From: RPQJ01 sp963746325
GTDB taxonomy: Bacteria; Pseudomonadota; Gammaproteobacteria; Steroidobacterales; Steroidobacteraceae
DNA length: 64,000 nucleotides
Direction: 5' to 3'
Assembly: GCA_963746325.1 (NCBI GenBank)
Contig: CAVVBC010000024.1
Coordinates: 124,001-188,000 of the forward strand
Part shown: positions 26,632-35,900 of the stretch, one piece after another
Layout: every line of letters starts with the position of its first letter
Position numbering within the stretch: the stretch's first letter is position 1
Made by a program: the position numbers and the translations under genes
Notes under the pieces: generated by a model
The model's input: the letters and a program-made list of their open reading frames with translations, nothing else
Databases searched by the model: none
What the model was told of the DNA's origin: nothing

Positions 26632-27639
26632 ATGAGTTACCAACCCGTCCGCTTTTACCAGACCGGCACGTTCACGGTCGGCAACCGCCTGCTGCCCGAG
26701 GCGCAGCGTTCAGTGCAGTCCGGCCAGGAACGCACCAATTCACTCAATTCAGGGCACCGCGCCTGCCAGGGCTGCGGCGAGGCCCTGGGCGCGCGCTACG
26801 CGATCGACGCGGCGATGGCCGCGACGAACCGCCAGCTCGTGGCTGCCAACGCCACCGGCTGCCTCGAAGTTTTTTCGACGCCCTACCCGGAAACGTCCTG
26901 GCAGATTCCGTGGATCCATTCGCTGTTCGGCAATGCGGCCGCGGTCGGCACCGGCATCGCCGCGGCGCTGCGCGTGCAGGGCAAGCGCGACATCCGTGTC
27001 GTCGCGCAGGGCGGCGACGGCGGCACGACCGACATCGGCTTCGGTTGCCTGTCGGGCATGTTCGAGCGCAACGACGACGTGCTCTACATCTGCTACGACA
27101 ACGAGGCGTACATGAACACCGGCGTGCAGCGCTCGTCGGCCACGCCACCGGCCGCGCGCACCAACACGACCCTGCCCGTCGGCGACGCGACAGGCGCCCG
27201 CTTCGGCCAGGGCAAGAACCTGCCGCGGATCGCCATGGCGCACGAGATACCGTACGTCGCGACGGCGACGGTCGCGGAACTGCGGGACCTCGAAGCCAAG
27301 GTGCGCAGGGCCATGGAGTTTCGCGGCGCGCGCTACATCCACGTGCTGGTGCCGTGCCCGCTGGGCTGGGGCCACGGCTCGGCCGAGACGATCAAGATGG
27401 CGCGTCTCGCCAAGGAGACCGGACTGTTCCCGGTGTTCGAGGCAGAGCACGGTGAGGTCACGGGCGTCTCGAAGATCCGCAGGCAACTGCCGGTCGAGGA
27501 TTACCTGAAGCCGCAAACGCGCTTTGCCCATCTGTTCAGGCCACCGGGACACGCCGACCTCGTTGCCCGCATCCAGGCGCTCGCCGATCGCAACGTGCAG
27601 CGCTACGGGCTGGTCGACGAGGCGGAGGACGCAGCATGA
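26632..27639 (+). CDS. 2-oxoacid:acceptor oxidoreductase, beta subunit (TPP-binding)
   Basis: A 335-residue beta subunit. HRACQGCGEALGARYA near residue 43 carries two cysteines of the catalytic [4Fe-4S] cluster, with a third in NATGC. The TPP/Mg2+ motif is GDGGTTDIGFGCLSGMFER through to YDNEAYMNTGVQ (~125-165). This is the normal layout of PorB-type chains. It is 10 bases after the alpha gene and overlaps the flavoprotein gene by 4 bases. It probably works as part of a soluble cytoplasmic complex. Confidence 0.94.
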   Translation: MSYQPVRFYQTGTFTVGNRLLPEAQRSVQSGQERTNSLNSGHRACQGCGEALGARYAIDAAMAATNRQLVAANATGCLEVFSTPYPETSWQIPWIHSLFGNAAAVGTGIAAALRVQGKRDIRVVAQGGDGGTTDIGFGCLSGMFERNDDVLYICYDNEAYMNTGVQRSSATPPAARTNTTLPVGDATGARFGQGKNLPRIAMAHEIPYVATATVAELRDLEAKVRRAMEFRGARYIHVLVPCPLGWGHGSAETIKMARLAKETGLFPVFEAEHGEVTGVSKIRRQLPVEDYLKPQTRFAHLFRPPGHADLVARIQALADRNVQRYGLVDEAEDAA

Positions 27640-29261
27640 AAAAGCCATTTGCCATCACGCTCGATCCCGGCTCGAGCCTGGCGAATCACACGGGATCCTG
27701 GCGCACCGTGCGCCCGGTCTACGTCGATCGCCTGCCGCCCTGCAACGACGCCTGCCCGTCCGGCGAGAACATCCAGGGCTGGTTGTTCCACGCGGAGTCT
27801 GGCGACTACGAAAGCGCCTGGCGCTTGCTGACCGAGGCCAACCCGCTGCCCGCGTGCATGGGTCGCGTGTGCTATCACCCGTGCGAGACCGCCTGCAATC
27901 GCGCCCAGCTCGACGAATGCGTCGGCGTCAACGCGATCGAGCGTTTCATCGGCGACGAAGCGTTGAAGCACGGCTGGAGCTTCACGCCACCCGCGCATTC
28001 GACCGGCATGCGCGTGCTGGTGGTGGGCGCCGGCCCTTCGGGGCTGTCGGCCGCGTACCAGCTGGCTCGCGCGGGCCACAGCGTGACGATCCGGGAAGCC
28101 GGCCCGCTCGCGGGCGGCATGATGCGCTTCGGCATCCCCAAATACCGTTTGCCGCGGGAAGTGCTCGACGCCGAGATCGCACGCATCGTCGCACTGGGCG
28201 TAACGATCGAACTGAATACCAAGGTGACCGACGTGCCCGCCGCCAAGCGGGACGGTCGCTTCGACGCCGTCTTCCTCGCAGTCGGCGCGCACATCGCGAA
28301 GCGCGCGTACCTGCCGGCTGGCAGCGCCGGCAAGATGCTCGATGCGGTCGCGGTGCTGCGCAGCATGGAGGGCGAGGAGCGGCCGCTGCTCGGACGGCGT
28401 GTCGTCGTTTATGGCGGCGGCAACACTGCGCTCGACGTGGCGCGCACCGCCAAGCGTCTTGGGGCGGAGGAGTCGGTGATCGTGTATCGCCGCACGCGTG
28501 AAAAAATGCCGGCCCACGAGACAGAGCTCGAGGAAGCCTTGCAGGAAGGCGTGCTGGTGAAGTGGCTGTCGACGATCCGCGAAGCCGGCGAGTCGTCGAT
28601 CACGGTCGAGAAGATGACGCTCGACGACAAGGGCATGGCGCAACCGACCGGTGAGTTCGAAACGCTGGCAGCGGACTCGGTGGTACTGGCGCTGGGCCAG
28701 GACGTCGACCTGTCGCTGCTCGACGGAGTGCCGGGCCTCGAGATCGACGGCGGCGTGGTCAAGGTCGACGCGCACATGATGACGGGCGCGCCCGGCATTT
28801 TCGCGGGGGGCGACATGGTGCCCGGCGAGCGCACCGTGACGGTAGGCATCGGCCACGGCAAGCTCGCGGCGCGCAACATCGATGCCTGGTTGCGCGGCGA
28901 GGCGTGGTCGCATCCGCCCCGTCACGAACTCGCCACCTTCGACAAGCTCAACACGTGGTACTACTCGGATGCGCCCAAGGCCCAGCGCCCCGTGCTGGAC
29001 ATGGTGCGGCGGCAGTCGACGTTCGAGGAAGTCGTCGGCGGCTTCGATCCGGCGACGGCGCAGTTCGAGGCACGCCGATGCCTGAGCTGCGGCAACTGCT
29101 TCGAATGCGACAATTGCTACGGCGTGTGCCCCGACAACGCGGTCATCAAGCTCGGCGCCGGCAACCGCTACGCGTTCAACTACGACTACTGCAAGGGTTG
29201 CGGGCTGTGCGTGTCGGAGTGCCCGTGCGGGGCGATCAGGACGCAGGCGGAGGAGATCTAG
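27636..29261 (+). CDS. GltD-like NAD(P)/FAD oxidoreductase with N- and C-terminal iron-sulfur domains
   Basis: A 541-residue protein that appears to be the electron-transfer subunit of the keto-acid oxidoreductase. Residues ~25-110 carry an N-terminal Fe-S domain (PPCNDACPSGENIQGW, CMGRVCYHPCETACNRAQ) as in GltD. Residues ~125-430 form an FAD/NAD(P) domain (VLVVGAGPSGLSAAYQLARAG; VVVYGGGNTALDVARTAKRLG; GIFAGGDMV). The last ~60 residues are a 2[4Fe-4S] ferredoxin (CLSCGNCFECDNCYGVCP and CKGCGLCVSECP). It could pass electrons from the TPP site to NAD(P)+ without free ferredoxin, as in phenylglyoxylate:NAD+ oxidoreductase, where the modules are split between subunits. Confidence 0.9.
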   Translation: MKKPFAITLDPGSSLANHTGSWRTVRPVYVDRLPPCNDACPSGENIQGWLFHAESGDYESAWRLLTEANPLPACMGRVCYHPCETACNRAQLDECVGVNAIERFIGDEALKHGWSFTPPAHSTGMRVLVVGAGPSGLSAAYQLARAGHSVTIREAGPLAGGMMRFGIPKYRLPREVLDAEIARIVALGVTIELNTKVTDVPAAKRDGRFDAVFLAVGAHIAKRAYLPAGSAGKMLDAVAVLRSMEGEERPLLGRRVVVYGGGNTALDVARTAKRLGAEESVIVYRRTREKMPAHETELEEALQEGVLVKWLSTIREAGESSITVEKMTLDDKGMAQPTGEFETLAADSVVLALGQDVDLSLLDGVPGLEIDGGVVKVDAHMMTGAPGIFAGGDMVPGERTVTVGIGHGKLAARNIDAWLRGEAWSHPPRHELATFDKLNTWYYSDAPKAQRPVLDMVRRQSTFEEVVGGFDPATAQFEARRCLSCGNCFECDNCYGVCPDNAVIKLGAGNRYAFNYDYCKGCGLCVSECPCGAIRTQAEEI

Positions 29262-29405
29262 GAAGGGATTAGGGACTAGGGACTAGGGGCTATTCGGAAA
29301 GTCCTCACCTCTCCCGCGTCGCGGGAGAGGCCGGTCGCAGGCCGGGTGAGGGATCTTGCAGCGCATGAGCGCATTCTCGTCGGCCCCTAGCCCCTAGCCC
29401 CTTCC
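29261..29405. repeat. Heptanucleotide inverted-repeat element with inner hairpin
   Basis: The left arm (29261-29290) is built from tagggac/taggggc-type heptads and the right arm (29383-29405) from their complements (cccctag units), ending in matching ggaag and cttcc. Inside is a perfect 10-bp hairpin, cctctcccgc-gtc-gcgggagagg (29308-29330). A sister element lies at 38799-38902. It fills the gap between the convergent flavoprotein and methyltransferase genes and may terminate both transcripts. Such intergenic heptads are, to my knowledge, common in Xanthomonadales-like genomes. Confidence 0.75.
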
Positions 29406-29406
29406 T

Positions 29407-30323
29407 TCACTTCTTGATGAACTTGAGCGTCATGCGATCGGACTCGCCGATCGCGAGGTACTTGCTCTTGTCGAAGGCCGGATCCTCTTCCTTGCCGGAG
29501 CCATACGCCGTCGAACGCAGGTTGGGCGGCAGCGTCCACACGCCGAATGGATGGTCCTTCGTGTCCTTCGGGTTGGCGTTGATCTCCGACTTGCCCGCCA
29601 GCACGAATCCCGCTTTCTCCGCCTGCTCGATGACGTAACGCTCGCTGACGTAACCGCTCGCGGGGTCTTCCTTGCCGTAAGCGGACGGCGCCGCGCGATG
29701 CTGCTCCACGGCCAGGATGCCGCCTGGCTTCAACGCCTTGTAGAACTCCTTGAACGTCGCCTCGACCGTCCCCGGCTCGGACTGCATCCAGCCATGGATC
29801 GAGCGCGCGGTCAGGATGAAATCGAACAGGTCGGCCGGCAGCGTCTTCGACACCGCGCCCCAGTTGAGGATGCGCACGTCGCCATAGACGTCCGGCCGGG
29901 TCGTGTACTTCGCCGTGAAGTCCGCGCGGGCCTTGCGTGAGTTCTCGGACAACTTCGGGTTGGCGAGGTCGGCGCCCGGTCACGTAGTACGCGCCGCTCG
30001 TGAGGTGCGCGTACGGCGCAAGGATGTCGGTCCAGTAGGGGTTCGAGCCGGGCTGGATCTCGAGGATGTTCATTTTCGGGCGCAGGCCCCAGAACGTCAG
30101 TGATTCGACCGGATGGCGCGACTGCGTCGCGCGACTTCGCCTCGTCGCTGCGCCACTCGCTGTACACGGACGCATGCAGCGCCTTGTCGTCGGTCATCGC
30201 ACGACCGCTGTCATCGACAGCCTTGGCCGCTGCGGGGCCCGGCGGAGAGGCCGCCAACGACGTTCCGACCTGCAGCACGGCGATGGTGGCAATCAACAAC
30301 GCTTGGATCGAAGACGACGACAT
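29407..30323 (-). pseudogene. Exported class I SAM-dependent methyltransferase, two frameshifts
   Basis: The protein would be about 304 residues and is spread over three frames. The first frame gives a signal peptide (MSSSSIQALLIATIAVLQVG) and LHASVYSEWRSDEAKSRDA. The second, after ~30115-30126, gives RHPVESLTFWGLRPKMNILEIQPGS (described by position) with the SAM-binding strand. The third, after ~29975, gives ADLANPKLSENSRKARADF through to LKFIKK. The span is 305 codons plus two bases, so each break fits one inserted base. It resembles the intact gene at 42172-42966: both are exported methyltransferase-like proteins. Whether it is a true pseudogene or a sequencing artefact is open. Confidence 0.8.
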
Positions 30324-30392
30324 GGTTCCACTCCTCTGGATGCGACTCATCGCCCATTAGGCGGGAGACCTCGGGCAGATTCAATGCGGCCC

Positions 30393-30431
30393 AAAAAAAC
30401 GAAGGCCCCGGCGCTTGCGCGACGGGGCCTC
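30393..30431 (-). terminator. Rho-independent terminator after the OmpW-OmpA gene
   Basis: Read on the minus strand, an 8-bp GC-rich stem (aggccccg / cggggcct, with 30423-30430 pairing with 30403-30410) and a 12-nt loop are followed by a run of seven T (30393-30399). It lies 32 bases beyond the stop codon of the outer-membrane protein gene. This is the clearest intrinsic terminator in the window. Confidence 0.9.
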
Positions 30432-30462
30432 GTTTGCAACCCGCGGGCGGTTGCGTCGTCGA

Positions 30463-31617
30463 TTACATGCCCGAATCCGTGCGGATCAGCATGACGCGAC
30501 GGTTCAGCTGGCGGCCTTCGGCCGTCGTGTTGTCCGCGATCGGCTTGAGTTCGCCGAAGCCGACCGAGCTCAGGCGAGCCGGGTCAACGCCGCGCGAAGA
30601 CAGGTAGTCGAACACGGCCTTGGCACGACGATCCGACAGGGCCTGGTTGTAGGTTTCCGTACCGACGCTGTCGGTATGGCCTTCGACCGTGGCCTTGGCG
30701 AACGGCACGTCGTTCATGAACGTCACGACGCGCTCGAGTTCCGTGATCGACTCAGGGCGCAGCTCGGCGCTGTCGAAGTCGAACAGGAGCTTGAGGGTCT
30801 GCTCGAGCGGGCAGCCGACCGAGTCGACCTTCGCGCCAGCCGGGGTGCCCGGGCACTTGTCGGCTTCGTCGCAGACGCCGTCGCCGTCCGTATCCACGCA
30901 CTTGGCGGGCGGGGGCGGGGGCGGGGGCGGGGGAGCAACGACCGGAGCAGCGACGGCAGCCGGGATCATGCGACCGAAGCGGTAGCCGACGTGCAGGCCG
31001 TAGACCCACGGGTTGATGTCGGCCGTGCCGACGTCAGCGCCGTTCAGTTCGACGTCCGACGACATGTCGATGTAACGCACGTTGGCGTTGAAGAACCAGT
31101 TGCGCTGGCCGATGTCGACGCCGACCTGACCGGCAGCGCCGATCGAGTCGTCGAGCTTGATGCTCGAACCCGAGAGCGCGCCGCGGGCTTCTTCACCCGA
31201 GAACAGCGTGTAGTTGACGCCCGCACCGATGTAGGGGCGGAACATGCCGTTCGGGTTGAAGTGCCAGTTGAGGCTCAGCGTCGGCGGCATCACGTCGACT
31301 TGCCCGACGCGGTCCAACGGACGGCTGCCCGTGTCGAGATCGAGACCATGCGTGGCCGGCCACGCCACCAGCAGCTCGGTGCCGATGTGCGGGGTGATCA
31401 TGTATTCGATCGTGCCGGTCGGCGTGAGGTCGCTGTCGACGACGACAGCCGTCGAGCGATCAAGCGCGAGATTGTAGGAGTCAGGATTGATCTGCGAGAT
31501 ACCGACGCGGAACAACCACTTGCCCGGATCGTAGGTGCCCGCATCCTGGGCCTGGGCGGCGACCGGAGCCGCGAGCGCGGCAGCGACAGCCAAAGGAATG
31601 AGATAACGAGATGACAT
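30463..31617 (-). CDS. OmpW-like beta-barrel fused to an OmpA peptidoglycan-binding domain
   Basis: A 384-residue outer-membrane protein with signal peptide (LIPLAVAAALAAPVAAQAQ). Residues ~25-235 resemble OmpW (WLFRVGISQINP near 33, TLSLNWHFNP, FRPYIGAGVNYTLF, GLHVGYRFG). A hinge of nine prolines (~245) leads to a thrombospondin-type Ca2+ motif (DTDGDGVCDEADKCPGTP). A complete OmpA C-terminal domain follows (FDFDSAELRP, VEGHTDSVGTETYNQALSDRRA, NRRVML). OmpA normally has its own 8-strand barrel, and OmpW lacks the tail. A good ribosome site (aaggaga) precedes the ATG, and a strong terminator follows, so it is a single-gene unit that is probably highly expressed. Confidence 0.9.
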   Translation of the reverse strand: MSSRYLIPLAVAAALAAPVAAQAQDAGTYDPGKWLFRVGISQINPDSYNLALDRSTAVVVDSDLTPTGTIEYMITPHIGTELLVAWPATHGLDLDTGSRPLDRVGQVDVMPPTLSLNWHFNPNGMFRPYIGAGVNYTLFSGEEARGALSGSSIKLDDSIGAAGQVGVDIGQRNWFFNANVRYIDMSSDVELNGADVGTADINPWVYGLHVGYRFGRMIPAAVAAPVVAPPPPPPPPPAKCVDTDGDGVCDEADKCPGTPAGAKVDSVGCPLEQTLKLLFDFDSAELRPESITELERVVTFMNDVPFAKATVEGHTDSVGTETYNQALSDRRAKAVFDYLSSRGVDPARLSSVGFGELKPIADNTTAEGRQLNRRVMLIRTDSGM

Positions 31618-31840
31618 TGAGGCGTTCTCCTTGTGGCTTTTATGCCATGCAATATAAATTCGTCGGCGGCCCTTGACCACCAGCCCGTCACCACACCCAA
31701 GACGGACGCTATGAGCTCAGCTGCCCAATTTTCGGCGTAAACGTGGTCCAAAGTCCAGTGCGGTAAATTGGGAGCCGCTGTCAGGGCCCTGCCGCGCCCC
31801 TGCTTTAGGGTACGCGAACGTCGTTTCACCGGAGAATTTG

Positions 31841-34676
31841 ATGCTTTTTGGCAACAACAGGTCGTATTCCGGACAATTGCCTGCCCGCCGCGCGCGGCTC
31901 GGCGGGCTGCTGCTGGCCGTCGGCGCGGCCCTGTTTGCGCAAAACGGAGGGGCCTCCGGCTGTCCATCGACCCCTCCGCCCACCCGTCCGGTGACCGGCA
32001 ACCTGATCCCGTACGAGAAATTCCAGCTCGACAACGGCCTGACCGTCATCGTCCACACGGACCGCAAGGCGCCGATCGTCGCGGTCAACGTCTGGTACCA
32101 CGTCGGCTCGAAAAACGAGCCTGCCGGCAAGAGCGGATTCGCGCATCTGTTCGAACACCTGATGTTCCAGGGCTCGGAAAACTACGACGACGAATATTTC
32201 AAGCCGCTGGAACAGGTCGGTGCGACCTCGATGAACGGCACCACGAGTTTCGACCGCACCAACTATTTCCAGAACGTCCCGACCACGGCGCTCGATCTCG
32301 CGCTGTGGATGGAATCGGATCGCATGGGCCACCTGCTCGGCGCCGTGACGCAGCCGCGGCTCGACGAGCAACGCGGCGTGGTCAAGAACGAAAAGCGCCA
32401 GAACGAGAACCGCCCGTACGGCAAGGTCGCGGAGACCATCTACCGCGCGAGCTTCCCCGCGGGACATCCGTATCGCAGCCTGCCGATCGGTTCGATGGCA
32501 GACCTCGACGCGGCGTCGCTCGACGACGTGCGCGAATGGTTCAGCACGTATTACGGCGCCGCCAACGCCGTCCTGGTGCTGGCCGGCGACATCGACGTGG
32601 CGACGGCGCGCGCGAAGGCAGAGCAGTACTTCGGCCACATCGCGCCGGGCCCCGCCCTCACGCGACCCGGGGTCTGGATCGCCGCGCGCAGCGAAAGCCG
32701 CCGCGAGACGATGTACGACCAGGTCGCGCAGCCGCGCTGGCAGCGCTTCTGGAACACGCCGCCCGACAACACCCGCGATTCCGAATACCTGGGACTGGTC
32801 GGCGAAATACTGGGCGGCGGCAAGACGTCGCGCCTCTACGAGCGTCTGGTGTACCGCGATCGACTGGCCGACAGTGCCGCCGCCGGGCAATCGCCGCTCG
32901 AGATCGCCGGCCTCTTCACGCTCTCGGCAGACGTCAAGCAAGGCGTGCCGATCGAACGCGTCGAAGCGGCGATGATGGAAGAACTGCAGCGCTTCATCGA
33001 CAAGGGCCCGACGCCGGCGGAACTCGAGCGCGCGCGCATCGCGATCCGGGCCGGCTTCATCCGCGGGCTCGAACGCATCGGCGGGTTCGGCGGCAAGGCC
33101 GACGTGCTCGCGGCCTGCGAGGTCTACACCGGCGATCCGGCGTGCTACCGGCAGTCGCTCGAGTGGATCGACGCCGCGCAGCCGGCCGACCTGCAACGCG
33201 TCGCGCGCCAGTGGCTCACGCGGGGTGATTACACGCTCGAGGTACTGCCGCAGCCTGCATTCACAGCGAATTCGGCGGCGGGCGTCGCCGATCGCAAGCA
33301 GGGTCCGCCGGTCACGCAGGAGTTTCCGGACACCGTCTTTCCGCAACTGCAGCGGCTGCAGCTCGCCAATGGCCTGCCCGTGATCGTGGCCGCGCGACCC
33401 GAAGTGCCGGTGGCCCGCGTCTCGGTGCTGTTCAAGGGCGGCTACACGGCCGACCAGGGCCGCAAACCGGGCACCGCGAGCTTTCACGATGAGCCTGCTC
33501 GACGAAGGCGCCGGCAAGCTCGATGCGCTCGCGATCGCCGACCGCGCCGAGCGGCTCGGCGCACAACTGGCCGCCGGCTCGAGCCTCGACACCTCCTTCG
33601 CTGCCGTCGCTGCCTTGACCGAGCAACTCGACCCCTCGCTCGCCCTGCTCGCGGACATCGTGCGCCGCCCGGCTTTCCCGGCGCCGGAGATCGAGCGCGT
33701 GCGCAAGGAATGGATCGCCGGCATCGCGCGCGAAAAATTGAGCCCCGATGCGCTGGCCATGCGCGTGCTGCCGCCACTGCTGTATGGCGAGGGCCATCCG
33801 TACGGCATTCCGTTCTCGGGCTCCGGCACCGAGGCATCGGTCGCCGCGCTGGAGCGCGCGGACCTGCTCGCCTACCAGCGCGACGTCCTGCGACCCGACA
33901 ACGCCACGATCATCGTCACCGGCGCGGTGACGCCCGCCACGCTGCTGCCGTTGCTCGAGAAGCACTTCGGCGACTGGCTGCCGCCGCCCGCACCCAGGCC
34001 GGACTTGCGCGAGATGCCGCCTGCACCTGCACCCACGGGCGCCCGCCTGTTCCTGCTCGATCGTCCGGGCGCGCAGCAGACGACGATCCTGGCCGGCCAG
34101 CTCATGCCCTCGAGCCGCGCGGCCGATCGCATCGAGCTGAACTCGGCCAACGATGTTCTCGGCGGCACGTTCACGTCGCGCATCAACATGAACCTGCGCG
34201 AGGACAAGCACTGGTCGTACGGCTCGCGTTCGGCCCTGCCGGAAACGCTGGGGCCGCGGCCGTGGCTGCTGTCGGCTCCGGTGCAGACGGACAAGACCGT
34301 GGAGGCGATCGGCGAGCTGCGGCGTGAGATCGCCGAATTCGTCGGCACGAAGCCGGTCACCGCAGCTGAGCTCGCCAAGGTCCGCGATCGCGACGTGCGC
34401 GCGCTCTCCGGCCAGTTCGAAACCAACGCCGCGGTGAGCGGCGCGATCGCGGACATCGTGCGGTTCGGGCGTCCAGACGACTACGTCCGCACCCTGCGCG
34501 GCCGGCTCGAGGCACAGACCGAGTCCGGTGTGCGTGCAGCGGCGGCGCAGGCGTTCCGCCCCGACACGCTGACCTGGGTGATCGTGGGCGACCTCGCGAA
34601 GATCGAAACCCAGATCAGGCAGTTGCCCTGGAGCTCGGTGCAGGTGCTCGATGCGGACGGCAAGCCGGTGCGCTGA
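31841..34676 (+). pseudogene. M16 family zinc peptidase (two-domain, exported), one frameshift
   Basis: After an N-terminal signal segment (LGGLLLAVGAALFAQNGGAS), the active zinc motif HLFEH (His102, Glu105, His106) opens the first M16 half. The second half (LLDEGAGKLDALAIADRAE to the end at 34676) is in the next frame. The switch is at ~33482-33486, where deleting one base would read ...GTASFTMSLLDEG. The span is 945 codons plus one base, so the native protein is about 944 residues. The ATG at 31841 follows ggaga. It is likely periplasmic and, unlike the pair at 20-22 kb, holds both halves in one chain. The call assumes one inserted base, real or technical. Confidence 0.85.
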
Positions 34677-34728
34677 TACGGGCTATCATCACGCGCCGGG
34701 GAACGGTTCCCCGGTTGGAGAGTCGCTG

Positions 34729-35889
34729 ATGCATCCGTTCCGTGCGCCGTTCGCGCGTGCCGTGCGCGCAGTCGTGCCCGCGCTGACGCTCGCCGTGCTG
34801 TTGACGGCCCCAGGCAGGGTCGGCGCCGTCACCGCGCTCGACGAAGCTGCGGCCAGTCGCTTCGCCGAACTCGCGCTGCACTGCGTGCACCTTGAGTACC
34901 CCAACAAGCTTTCGCACACGCTGGCGAGCGATGCCGACGCCAGGCCGCCGCGTGAGCTGGCGCCGGCATTCTTCGGCTGCTACGACTGGCACTCCTCGGT
35001 CCATGGGCACTGGTTGCTGGCGCGGCTCGCCAGGCAGTTCCCGGCCGCGCCTTTCGCTGCGACCGCGCGTGCGGCACTCGCCCGATCCCTCACGCCAGCG
35101 AACATCGCCGGCGAGGTCGCGTACTTCCAGGCGCCAGGTCGCGCGTCGTTCGAGCGCCCTTACGGGCTCGCGTGGCTGCTGCAGCTCGCAGCCGAATTGC
35201 GGACCTGGGACGACCCGCAGGCGCGCGCATGGGCGCAGGCACTCGCCCCGCTGGAAGATGAAGCCGCACGTCGACTGCGCAGCTGGCTGCCGAAGCTGCA
35301 GTACCCCATCCGCGTGGGCGAACACAGCCAGACCGCCTTCGCCTTCGGGTTGGTGCACGACTGGGCCCGGGTCACGCAGGACGCAGCCATGCTGGAGCTG
35401 ATCAACGCGAGGTCGCGGGCGTTTTACCTGGCCGATGTCCAGTGCCCGCTGGCCTACGAGCCGTCGGGCGAGGACTTCCTGTCGCCGTGCCTGGCCGAGG
35501 CCGACCTGATGCGGCGCATCCTGTCCCCGCGCGAATTCGCCGCCTGGCTGCAGCGCTTTCTTCCGGGCATCCCTGCGCGCGTACAGGCAACGCCGTGGCT
35601 GGTGCCCGGCGTCGTGACGGACCGAGCCGATCCCAAGCTCGCGCACATCGATGGGCTCAACCTGAGTCGCAGCTGGATGCTGCTCGGCATCGCCTCCGGC
35701 CTGCCGTCCGGGGACCGCCGCATCCCGGCGCTGCAGGCCGCAGCCGGCACGCACGCACAGGCGGCCCTGCCTGCCGTGACCGGCGAACATTACGCGGGCG
35801 GCCACTGGCTCGGCACCTTCGCCGTGTACCTGACGACGCAGGCCGGGCGCGCGACCGCCGCCGCAGCGCCCAACGCCACCGCCCGCTAG
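34729..35889 (+). CDS. DUF2891 domain-containing exported protein
   Basis: A 386-residue protein with a signal peptide (AVRAVVPALTLAVLLTAPGRVGA). The family signature residues are visible: LEYPNKLSHTL, FFGCYDWHSSVHGHWLLARL near residue 85, GEHSQTAFAFGL near 200 and HIDGLNLSRSW near 310. The alpha-alpha barrel-like helix pattern and conserved Trp/His/Asp suggest a carbohydrate-active or related hydrolase, but no function is established for the family. It follows the M16 gene by 52 bases, with a tatcat box at ~34683-34688 as a possible -10. Confidence 0.85.
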   Translation: MHPFRAPFARAVRAVVPALTLAVLLTAPGRVGAVTALDEAAASRFAELALHCVHLEYPNKLSHTLASDADARPPRELAPAFFGCYDWHSSVHGHWLLARLARQFPAAPFAATARAALARSLTPANIAGEVAYFQAPGRASFERPYGLAWLLQLAAELRTWDDPQARAWAQALAPLEDEAARRLRSWLPKLQYPIRVGEHSQTAFAFGLVHDWARVTQDAAMLELINARSRAFYLADVQCPLAYEPSGEDFLSPCLAEADLMRRILSPREFAAWLQRFLPGIPARVQATPWLVPGVVTDRADPKLAHIDGLNLSRSWMLLGIASGLPSGDRRIPALQAAAGTHAQAALPAVTGEHYAGGHWLGTFAVYLTTQAGRATAAAAPNATAR

Positions 35890-35900
35890 AGCGATTGGTC

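Noticed and set aside
29261..29405. Telomere-like tagggac heptads
   Set aside because: Short, palindromic and intergenic in the middle of a chromosome segment; they match dispersed repeats, not a linear end.
30905..30935. G-rich tract that could form a G-quadruplex
   Set aside because: It is the codon run for the nine-proline hinge of the OmpW-OmpA protein; coding explains it.
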